Part shown: positions 60,201-64,000 of the stretch, piece by piece | How the letters are laid out: every line of letters begins with the position of its first letter | How positions within the stretch are numbered: position 1 is the stretch's first letter | Assembly (NCBI GenBank): GCA_023053575.1 | Contig: JAKZAP010000021.1 | Coordinates: 14,632,212-14,696,211 of the forward strand | Source: Branchinecta lynchi | Taxonomy: Eukaryota > Arthropoda > Branchiopoda > Anostraca > Branchinectidae | Reading direction: 5' to 3' | Length of the DNA: 64,000 bases | Translations under genes and position numbers: made by a program | Notes under the pieces: generated by a model | Databases searched by the model: none | The model's input: the letters and a program-made list of their open reading frames with translations, nothing else | What the model was told of the DNA's origin: nothing

Positions 60201-62221
60201 CCCAAAAATTCAATATCTGATCCAGACAACTGGGTCTTGTCTTAGCCAGATCCAGTCTTCGCCAGACTCCTTGAACATTTTTACAATTAAAATTCAGAAA
60301 CAGATTAAGGCCAAATAGTTAATCACCTGAGAAAACCAAGTTCAGATTTGGATTCAGCATGTGTGTTTACCCCTATAAGTCATATCTGTTTTGACGAAAA
60401 CTTCCTGCCACTTCTGCCAATTTCCCGGTTCCGGCCGAACTCCAGAACTACTTGTCCGGCGAAAAAAGAAAGCTCAAAGACGAAATCAGGGTATCTTCTT
60501 TCCCCAGTAATGAACATCTAATCAACTTCAAATAGAAATTTAGCTTATAAAAAATTTTCCGATTCCAGCCGGATTCCGGTCGAACTATATGTCCGGGTAA
60601 AATACGATTGTCACACAGGGACTCAGCATCTCTTCTTACCCCTAAATCGCTTATCTAATCAACTAGAAATAAAACTTTGACTTCCAACAGTTTTCCGGTT
60701 TTGGCCGGATTCCGGACGAACTACATGTCCAGGTAGAAACTTGTTTTCACATAAGTGTTCAGCATGTCTTCTTGCCCTAAATCAAACATCTAATCAACTC
60801 CAAACAAAACTTTTAATTTTGACAAACTTTCCGGTTTGGGCCGGATTCCGGTCGAAATACTTGTCCGTCGAGAAAATAGTTTTCACCATCGTCTTCAGCA
60901 TGTCTCCCTACCTCTAAATCGAACATTTAATCAACTTCAAATAAAACTTTTACTTTCAACAAACTTTCCGGTTTGGGCCGGATTCCGGGCGAAATACTTG
61001 TCCGTCGAGAAAATAATTTACACCATCGTCTTCAGCATGTCTTCCTACCCCTAAATCGAACATCTAATCAACTTCAAATAAAACTTGTACTTTCGACAAA
61101 CTTTCCGGTTTTGGCCGGATTCCGGGCGAACTACATGTCCGACGACAAAATGGTTTTCACCATCGTGTTCAGCATGTCTTCTTACCCCATAATCGACTAT
61201 CACATTAGCTGTTTCAAAATATTTTGTTTGTCCCTTAATTTGAATCCCCTCCCCCACCCCTAAATGTAGAGCTACAAAGCCCATCTACGAACTTGACTGG
61301 TCCGACGACCCAATGAACCCTCACACCAAGTTTCATCAAAATATCTCATTCCCTTCGAGAGTTATCGTGCTTACAGACGGACGGACAGACGGACGGACGG
61401 ACGGACAGACGGACAACTTTTGCGATGTCATAGGTATCCCTCCACTTACGTTTTGGGATCCCAAAAACACGAAAGTAAAGTAGGTCAACCATTATAGACT
61501 AATTGAACCATAAAATCATGAAAAAATACACTAATGGGACACATGTCTCACTAGTACCGAACTTTGTTACCACTCAAAGAGTGGCTTATATAACTAGGAG
61601 GTGATTTCCCTAGGCAGGCGGCGACAGTAGAAGGTTATTATAATTTAAAAAAAACTATGCAGACTTACCAATACTTCGACAAGCAAAGATCAGCGCAGCA
61701 GCAATAATACCCGAGGGATATCTTCCAAGTGTGGATAAGACTGATTTTGATCATGACTTTTTTTTTAGCAATAAAAACGCAAACTTGAGTAAAAAACATG
61801 ACAAAGTAAAAACACACGAAAATAAAGCAATTTAAGGAGACACATGTCTCACTAGTACCAAGGTTTGTTACCACTCAAAGTGGCTTATCTAAGAAGGTGA
61901 TTTTCTTAGGCAGGCGCGGACGGTAGAAGGTTATTACAATTTAAAATAAAAGTATGCACACTTACCAATACTTCGACAAGCGAAGATCAGCGCAGCAGCA
62001 ATAATACCCGAGGGATACCGTCCAAGTGTGATAAAATCTGTCCTCATTCTCTTCACAAGCGTTGTGGCCAGTTTGATAACTTCACTTAGGTTCTGACCCA
62101 ACTGAAGGGCATGCGCAAACCGGGCCACAAAGAGGCAGGGGTCATGGAATGGTACTTTGAGGTTCATTTTGAGGCAAAGGTCAGTGAAGACGTGGAAGAC
62201 ATTAGTGACATCTATTTGACA
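36223..62221 (-). CDS. BRF1: BRF1, TFIIIB 90 kDa subunit: seven 3' exons, 5' end off right edge
   Basis: Minus-strand exons: 61966-62221, 58276-58436, 55945-56113, 53809-53987, 42051-42267, 39216-39482 and 36223-36488 (stop TGA). All junctions are GT-AG and in phase, giving 504 visible residues. BRF1 joins TBP and BDP1 in TFIIIB to recruit RNA polymerase III. Residues 1-110 are the second cyclin-like repeat (DPCLFVARFAH, KRMRTDFITLGRYPSG, HESTIKKR). Residues about 286-300 (DLTGLNDDELATYL) and 360-384 (SAAESFAKMVQSKK, then LTSKMDSENL) match the two conserved parts of the TBP-binding homology domain II. The last exon is lysine-rich, then strongly acidic, ending EEEEYFEEY. The N-terminal zinc ribbon and first cyclin repeat are not in the window. 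The 11.5-kb intron at 42268-53808 contains an opposite-strand sHSP gene. A partial copy of the 62-kb exon sits at 61669-61733. Confidence 0.93.
36489..38560. other. BRF1 last intron, no firm feature
   Basis: A 185-codon plus frame at 36650-37207 has no recognisable domain and starts in AT-rich simple sequence. A short GTGCAAAACGGATACGTCAG scrap at 37558 belongs to the foldback at 54847. Nothing else supported. Confidence 0.35.
38565..38900 (+). repeat. Retroposon 3' ends with (CATT)n and (GATT)n tails
   Basis: TTCATTCATTATGCATAATA is repeated, followed by AGCTATTCGGAGTAAACTTG and (ATTG)n at 38880-38895. Similar tails occur at 30360 and, reversed, at 27053. Typical of non-LTR retrotransposon or SINE 3' ends. 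Confidence 0.4.
39588..39740. mobile_element. CACTGTAAAA foldback MITE, copy 4 (3' truncated)
   Basis: Left end CACGGTAAAAA (one mismatch), complete central palindrome, right arm ends inside the TTACTCGGA segment without the ACAGTG terminus. Confidence 0.6.
40021..40188. mobile_element. CACTGTAAAA foldback MITE, copy 5
   Basis: Complete: CACTGTAAAAGTTTCTCCGA to TTTACAGTG, TA on both sides (40019-40020 and 40189-40190). Only 280 bp from copy 4. Confidence 0.75.
40250..41264 (+). mobile_element. Family-1 element, forward copy
   Basis: Starts ACAAGACCAAAGGTGTCGAT. Contains a near-identical repeated block (CAGCGTCTCTTCTTACCCCT at about 40622 and 40852), then ACATTAGCTGTTCAAAAATA, CAACAGACGGACATACAGAC and TTACGTTTTGGGATCC. 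In a BRF1 intron. A 70-codon frame downstream (about 41265-41484) is unassigned. Confidence 0.7.
42291..42790 (+). mobile_element. Family-2 element, short copy beside a BRF1 splice acceptor
   Basis: Starts GAGCTACGAGCTCATATGGC, carries about one tandem unit, then GACCGACAGACGGACGGACG and the terminal hairpin TGGCACTTGGCCGAAGGGCA with AGTGCCATA. Its left end is 23 bp from the acceptor of the BRF1 exon ending at 42267. Confidence 0.75.
43073..44487 (+). mobile_element. Family-2 element, complete copy nested in a retrotransposon
   Basis: Starts GAGCTACGAGCTCATATGGC and ends ATGGCACTTGGCCGAAGGGC, then AAGTGCCATAAAAA. About three units of 400-430 bp (CTGCC.AGTTTCATCGTCCT-like at 43524, 43955 and 44352) and a (GACC/GACG)n microsatellite before the hairpin. 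The sequence on both sides is one retrotransposon whose uninterrupted copy is at 16331-16620. Confidence 0.8.
44582..45990 (+). mobile_element. Family-1 element, best full-length copy
   Basis: The 5' end is AACAAGACCAAAGGTTTCGA followed by TGGGATCCCAAAAATT. ACAAGACC at the tip is mirrored by GGGTCTTGTC 50 bp in. Diverged units are followed by four nearly identical 137-bp units (GGCCGGATTCCGG at about 45250, 45387, 45524 and 45660), the ATTAGCTGTTTCAAAATATT block, (GACGGACA)n, and the 16-bp palindrome TTTTGGGATCCCAAAA at 45974-45989. No transposase; non-autonomous. Confidence 0.85.
46503..46745. mobile_element. hAT-type MITE with 8-bp duplication
   Basis: CAGAGGGGTTA at the left mirrors GACGCCCCTG at the right (short imperfect TIR). 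GTGACAAG and GTGACCAG flank it and differ at one base. Two G runs and AAAACGACTGTTTT repeats inside. Related one-ended fragments at 15630 and 23672. Confidence 0.6.
46821..47645 (+). mobile_element. Family-1 element, diverged and 3' truncated
   Basis: Begins AACAAGACCAAAGGTTTCGA. Six diverged units with GGATTCC..GCGAACTACTTGTC and CAGCATGTC landmarks follow. Ends in the CAAGTATCTCATTAGCTTTT block without microsatellite or palindrome. Confidence 0.65.
47930..49077 (+). mobile_element. Family-1 element, full-length copy
   Basis: ACAAGACCAAAGGTTTCGAT start, two near-identical 137-bp units (about 48457-48730) plus diverged ones, ACGGACGGACAGACGGACGG microsatellite, TTTTGGGATCCCAAAAAC end. Very similar to the copies at 44582 and 60175. 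Ends about 890 bp before the sHSP start codon. Confidence 0.8.
49324..49650. mobile_element. Foldback MITE upstream of the sHSP promoter
   Basis: TAGTTGCGTTTTTGCAGATA at the left mirrors TGTCTGCAAAAACGCAAATA at the right. Further inverted TGCAAAAACGA and ATACCACGGT blocks lie inside. About 330 bp, ending 230 bp above the TATA box. Confidence 0.5.
49883..49920 (+). promoter_or_regulatory. TATA box and initiator of the sHSP gene
   Basis: TATAAAAG at 49883-49890 is followed by an arthropod initiator TCAGTA at 49915-49920, with the A 34 nt downstream of the first T. Just upstream, at 49856-49880, are TTC and GAA half-sites (GTTCGGAAC, TTCCAAGAA). Their spacing is not the canonical nGAAnnTTCn, so heat-shock-factor binding is only suggested. 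Confidence 0.75.
49970..50533 (+). CDS. Small heat-shock protein (alpha-crystallin family), intronless
   Basis: A single 187-aa open frame. The alpha-crystallin domain spans about residues 66-147: a VDLHHFSPDEV strand, the NLHIEANHDER segment, the RKYHIP strand and a terminal DGVLFVSGPN that matches the conserved G-V-L signature. A C-terminal I-S-V at 163-165 fits the I-x-I/V motif that docks into neighbouring subunits. The tail is polyglutamine and lysine. Members of this family are ATP-independent holdases that form cytosolic oligomers; length and lack of introns are typical of inducible arthropod copies. The start is set by the TATA box at 49883, a 53-nt leader and a good context (CCAACCATGA). 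The gene lies antisense inside a BRF1 intron. A variant polyadenylation signal ATTAAA is at 50621-50626. Ortholog group not assigned. Confidence 0.95.
   Translation: MNSQSSQHVPVDVRQFYREETRPVKIFNQHFGNSVFDGITPVVPVGGHYLRGSRTGYGHRETGVSELRIDNDRFFVLVDLHHFSPDEVNVRTYDGNLHIEANHDEREDEHGLVQRRVVRKYHIPDGLDMAQLNGYFTLDGVLFVSGPNNKSTEHQGRLENRHISVTQTGQPSANLPQQQQQQYTKKK
50621..50626 (+). terminator. Polyadenylation signal ATTAAA of the sHSP gene
   Basis: The common variant ATTAAA lies 87 nt after the TGA. It is the only good candidate in the first 150 nt of 3' sequence. Confidence 0.5.
50812..51178 (+). repeat. Family-B repeat, copy 4
   Basis: From CTATAACACTAATGACGCCT through ACGGTACATTATAACCCCTC and ATGCTGTCGACGGTTGTCTG to AACAGTGCGAGGGGTCCTTT. 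The cleanest example of the family's right end. Confidence 0.65.
51190..51725. repeat. Diverged minisatellite with TGCCGACGAG units
   Basis: GTGCCGACGA recurs at about 51238, 51308, 51394 and 51683, with TTTGCAG.A.TT.TATTTCTT and CAACAAAAGCATA blocks between. Units are about 70-110 bp and poorly conserved. No coding signal. Confidence 0.4.
52315..52828 (+). mobile_element. Family-1 element, 3' half
   Basis: One full and one shortened 137-bp-type unit, then the ATTAGCTGTTTCAAAATATT block, ACGGACAGACGGACGGACGG and TTTTGGTATCCCAAAAAC (palindrome with one mutation). The 5' end is missing. Confidence 0.65.
52829..53690 (+). mobile_element. Family-1 element, diverged internal units
   Basis: Directly abuts the previous copy. 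Six diverged units with GGATTCCGG.CGAACTA and TTCAGCATG.CT landmarks, ending in a decayed TATCGTGCTAACAGGTCGAC region without the palindrome. Confidence 0.5.
54495..54663. mobile_element. CACTGTAAAA foldback MITE, copy 6
   Basis: CACTGTAAAAAGTTTCTCCG at the left and TTTTACAGTTG at the right (one extra base), TA flanks at 54493-54494 and 54664-54665. Central palindrome intact. Confidence 0.7.
54847..55052. mobile_element. Foldback element with ~55-bp TIRs
   Basis: ATTTGATGGTGCAAAACGGA at the left mirrors the TCCGTTTCGCACCATCAAAT-type right end. The arms continue through GGAGCTATATTTCGGC and its mirror. The centre holds a second palindrome (AAACTTGTGG and CCACAAGTT). Fragments recur at 37558 and 47770. 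Confidence 0.6.
55303..55600 (-). pseudogene. MULE transposase domain remnant
   Basis: The minus strand reads NRILVFGTECIPELPRLYRH and then WFCDGTFSIV. A +1 shift restores LSLFATYILFEIGF. This matches the 'ILIFGTxxxLxxLxxSxxWFxDGTFKVxPxLFYQLYTIH' opening of the MULE transposase domain, where the Asp of DGTF is the first catalytic residue. The frameshift and lack of the rest show a dead fragment. Within a BRF1 intron. Confidence 0.6.
56153..56385. mobile_element. PIF/Harbinger-type MITE (TGGTGGGTTTACACACTG family), copy 1
   Basis: Almost the whole 233 bp folds back on itself. Ends TGGTGGGTTTACACACTGCG and its mirror CGCAGTGTGTAAATGGACCA, with the inner arms repeating TCCGAGCGTATTTT twice. TAA flanks at 56150-56152 and 56386-56388. 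A 3-bp TWA duplication is typical of PIF/Harbinger. Confidence 0.8.
56642..56941. mobile_element. PIF/Harbinger-type MITE (GAGCGTGTTCCACCCT family)
   Basis: 16-bp perfect TIRs GAGCGTGTTCCACCCT and AGGGTGGAACACGCTC enclose 300 bp. TTA flanks at 56639-56641 and 56942-56944. The interior is rich in TAGTTACTACGC and mirrored TAGTAACTA motifs. Confidence 0.75.
57088..57478 (+). mobile_element. Family-1 element, internally deleted, nested in a CAGAGC-type MITE
   Basis: AACAAGACAAAAGGCTTCGA start, one short unit, then CCCACCCCTAAATATAAAGC, ACAGACAGACAGACGGACGG and TAGGTATCCCGTCACCCC. It interrupts AGAGCAAAATAACACGAGC (57066) and GACAGCGACACTAACACCAC (57495), which belong to the 13955-type MITE. Confidence 0.55.
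57662..57843. repeat. 91-bp tandem duplication
   Basis: TTCCCGGTAGCAGTGACCGG begins at 57662 and again at 57753. The two units are nearly identical through GAGATAGTTTTTTT. Two copies only. Confidence 0.8.
58020..58096 (+). repeat. Retrotransposon 3' tail with (ATT)n
   Basis: TATGGCCCTTTGTTGGCTTT followed by AATAAATTATT and an (ATT)n run. GCAATGGGCCTTGTTGGCTT at 1155-1174 is the same tail, with (CTAT)n instead. A non-LTR 3' end. Confidence 0.5.
58771..60022 (+). mobile_element. Family-2 element with an internal ~125-bp tandem array
   Basis: Starts GAGCTAGAAGCCTATACGGC and ends CAAGTGCCATTAAAA. The first half has about five diverged units of 115-145 bp (AAATGATC.TGGGCCCTTGG, GGATCATGAAAA, TTTGCGGTTAAGATGCGCAC) between 58850 and 59480. 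The second half has the C-run 420-bp-type unit. In a BRF1 intron. Confidence 0.65.
60175..61468 (+). mobile_element. Family-1 element, full-length copy
   Basis: AACAAGACCAAAGGTTTCGA start, units at about 60573, 60707, 60841, 60978 and 61116 (134-138 bp apart), a long (GACGGACG)n tract and the TTTTGGGATCCCAAAA end. Inserted in one member of a tandem duplication; the other member at about 61770-61835 shows the empty site. Confidence 0.85.
61669..61733 (-). pseudogene. Partial duplicate of a BRF1 exon with its splice donor
   Basis: The minus strand encodes TLGRYPSGIIAAALIFACRS then IG and a GTAAGT donor, the same 3' 65 nt as the real exon ending at 61966, with a few synonymous changes. The flanking intron (ACACATGTCTCACTAGTACC, GGCAGGCG, AGAAGGTTATTA) is duplicated too. 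No acceptor precedes it, so it is probably skipped. Confidence 0.75.
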
Positions 62222-62321
62222 CTGGAAGAATGAAATACATAAGATCAGCAAGAAAGTATATGTGGAGGCGTGGCTTAAACACTCCGCGAGCAAACGATGT
62301 TTTACTTCGGAAGCTAGATTT

Positions 62322-62354
62322 AATCTAACCAAACCTAACCTACCTAACCTAACC
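62322..62354. repeat. Short interstitial CCTAA (TTAGG) tract
   Basis: TCTAACCAAACCTAACCTAC followed by CTAACCTAACC. This is about six imperfect copies of the arthropod telomere unit, lying right next to a retrotransposon fragment. Confidence 0.5.
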
Positions 62355-62800
62355 AAAAGTTGTTATAACCGCAATGGTCTTTGTTCGCTTTACAACGCTT
62401 ATTGCACCCCTGTGCTTCTGTTTTTAGTCGGCATGGCTCATCTGTTTCGTAAAAAAGATCGCCAGACTCTGCGGGTGGCTTATTTCAAATATTGTAAATT
62501 CCTCCTCCGACTCCCTAGATGGCACCGAAACAGAAAAGCCATTGCTGGATTTGGACTAATAGACGTGCCCTCTCGGATTCAAACTTCGAGTGATGACCTG
62601 TGTAAAAAGACCATTAACCTGATTCACCCTTACGACCCACTGCGGACATTTTTTGTTATTGATACTGGTTAGATAGTTCATGTTGTTTTGTTTAGTTTGT
62701 TTGTTGTTGTTTTTTCGTTATTTATCGTTTTGTTTCTTTCATAATACTCCGTATTTTGTGTTTTACACTTTACGGGTAATAAAGTTCATTCATTCATTCA
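62355..62800 (+). pseudogene. Non-LTR retrotransposon 3' end (ORF C-terminus, 3' UTR, tail)
   Basis: The plus frame to 62672 reads LYNAYCTPVLLFLV, then LRVAYFKYCKFLLRLPRWHR and the GFGLIDVPSRIQTSS segment. This matches the post-reverse-transcriptase region of CR1/Rex-like elements. A 120-nt 3' UTR and AAAGTTCATTCATTCATTCA tail follow. A 60-bp sequence (GATGTTTTACTTCGGA.GCTA core) flanks both sides, at 62255-62320 and 62801-62860. 5' truncated. Confidence 0.6.
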
Positions 62801-63042
62801 GATGTGGAGCGTGGCCTAAACGCTCAGCGACCGAACGATGTTTTACTTCGGAGGCTATTTTCAATACTGAATTCATTACGTACAAAAGACACGAAGAAAT
62901 ACAAATCAATGAAAACAAATGGACTCGGTCACAGTGTAGTCTTGCCAAAGATATTTTTTGATATAACGAAATGGCAACTACACTATGAATTTCTGCCCTG
63001 AAATCGCCTTGAACGTAATCTTCTTATCTTTGAAAGAAGTTA

Positions 63043-63255
63043 TGGTGGGTTTACACACTGCGTAAAATCCGAGCGTATTTTGAAATCCGAGCGTATTTGC
63101 GCACGTTTTGAGCTTGAAAAGATTTCTAGCAATACGGACGTATTAGAGAAATCGGTCCGTTTTGTATTTAAATACGTCCGTATTGCTAGAAATCTTTTCA
63201 AGCTCTAAACGTGCGTAAAATACGCTCGGATTTTACGCAGTTTGTAAATGGACCA
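63043..63255. mobile_element. PIF/Harbinger-type MITE (TGGTGGGTTTACACACTG family), copy 2
   Basis: Same ends and fold as 56153-56385, 20 bp shorter because one arm has lost a TCCGAGCGTATTTT block. TTA flanks at 63040-63042 and 63256-63258. Upstream of the first visible BRF1 exon. Confidence 0.8.
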
Positions 63256-63259
63256 TTAT

Positions 63260-63560
63260 ACCAGTTTCAGTTTGCCAAAGTACATTCCTTTTAGTCCGAG
63301 AGGTTGTTATGTGGAAGCGTCATTTCGTAGACAAGAAGACAGGCCTTTTGTCTTTCTTATATCCCAATACAATCTAGAAACGCACTACTGTCTTCTATGC
63401 CTTGCGTCGCCGAAACGCGATCTTCTTTTCCTTGAATGAAAATATACCAGAGTCCAGTTTGCCAGAGTAAATTCCTTTCAGCACGGTAAGTCCTATGTAA
63501 CAACATTCTTCAATAGAAAAGAAGACAGTCTTTGGTCTTCGTGTAACCCAATATAACAAT
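63260..63560. repeat. Two imperfect direct repeats
   Basis: CAGTTTGCCAAAGTACATTCC at about 63267 and CAGTTTGCCAGAGTAAATTCC at about 63457 start similar 120-bp blocks. A third scrap is at 62995-63035. No gene. Confidence 0.4.
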
Positions 63561-63580
63561 CATGTATCTACTCTGCTAAA

Positions 63581-63710
63581 GCAAGACCAAAAGTTTCGAT
63601 GGGATTCCAAAAATTTAATATTTGATCCAGACAATCAGGTCTTATAGAGATACTGTCTTCGCCAGACTCCTTGAGCACTTTACTAATAAAATTTAGAAAC
63701 AGATTAAAGT
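63581..63710 (+). mobile_element. Family-1 element, 5'-end fragment
   Basis: AAGACCAAAAGTTTCGATGG, ATTTGATCCAGACAATCAGG and GCCAGACTCCTTGAGCACTT match the first 130 bp of the family. The rest is absent. Confidence 0.6.
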
Positions 63711-64000
63711 TCAATGGGCACATCAAACTACCCCAATCCCACTCTGTAACAACCTAGGAACAATGCTTACCCCCCAGATCAGCAGCTTTTTCAACAGGTT
63801 CCTCTCTGTGATATTTCAAAGCGTAATTTTCTGGGCCAGTACATACTCAGTTTACTAGTTTGGACAAAGATAAAAGTGATATTTCTTATAATACTTATTA
63901 GATCTTTATTTTATGCATAAATCAGCTTGTATAATTCAGATTTGAATAGGTTATTTGTTTTTTAATAATTTTTATAGCTATGTTATTTTTTATACGCTTA

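Noticed and set aside
63755..63830. Possible minus-strand exon (NYALKYHREEPVEKAADLG with a GTAAGC donor)
   Set aside because: Does not resemble the first cyclin repeat expected upstream of the visible BRF1 exons, and the acceptor is weak.

Overview
This is eukaryotic nuclear DNA, most likely from an arthropod and probably a crustacean. Genes are split by GT-AG introns of 1-12 kb. One gene encodes a secreted CUB-type protein with the cysteine-rich prodomain common in crustaceans and insects. A chymotrypsin-like digestive protease lies next to it, and a short TTAGG-type (arthropod telomere-like) tract occurs near the right end. No species can be named from sequence alone. No operons, CRISPR arrays or prokaryotic signals were seen.

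Four protein-coding genes can be supported. (1) A secreted CUB-domain protein on the minus strand (first exon 11306-11480, then 4297-4449, 3806-3944 and 2003-2163) runs off the left edge. (2) A complete seven-exon S1A serine protease lies on the minus strand at 15423-29743 (316 aa, His/Asp/Ser triad, chymotrypsin-like Ser in the S1 pocket). (3) BRF1, the TFIIB-related subunit of RNA polymerase III factor TFIIIB, is on the minus strand. Seven 3' exons lie between 36223 and 62221; the N-terminal zinc ribbon and first cyclin repeat are off the right edge. (4) An intronless small heat-shock protein (alpha-crystallin) gene on the plus strand, 49970-50533, is nested antisense inside a BRF1 intron and has a clear TATA box.

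Nearly everything else is transposable-element DNA. Two large dispersed families stand out. Family 1 (about 13 copies) has a fixed 5' end, an array of 137-bp tandem units, a (GACGGACA)n microsatellite and a 16-bp palindrome at its 3' end. Family 2 (four copies) has 400-430-bp tandem units, a similar microsatellite and a 3' hairpin. Both inserted without clear target-site duplication into a CR1/Jockey-like retrotransposon, an empty copy of which is preserved at 16.3-16.6 kb. Their layout matches the Helitron/Helentron-derived pearl and DINE-1 type elements known from bivalves and Drosophila. Also present are a 400-bp MULE-type element (80-bp TIRs, 9-bp TSD) and a separate broken MULE transposase remnant; two Harbinger-type MITE families with TWA duplications; hAT-type MITEs with 8-bp duplications; a six-copy TA-flanked foldback family; several long inverted repeats; and fragments of at least three non-LTR retrotransposons.

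Layout: 0-11.5 kb CUB gene with repeat-filled introns; 11.5-15.4 kb intergenic MITEs; 15.4-29.8 kb protease; 29.8-36.2 kb intergenic (unknown ORF, family-2 element); 36.2-64 kb BRF1 with the nested sHSP gene and many nested insertions. The genes are not functionally linked. What unites the window is repeated transposon insertion into introns, including one insertion 23 bp from a BRF1 splice acceptor and a tandem duplication that copied part of a BRF1 exon.
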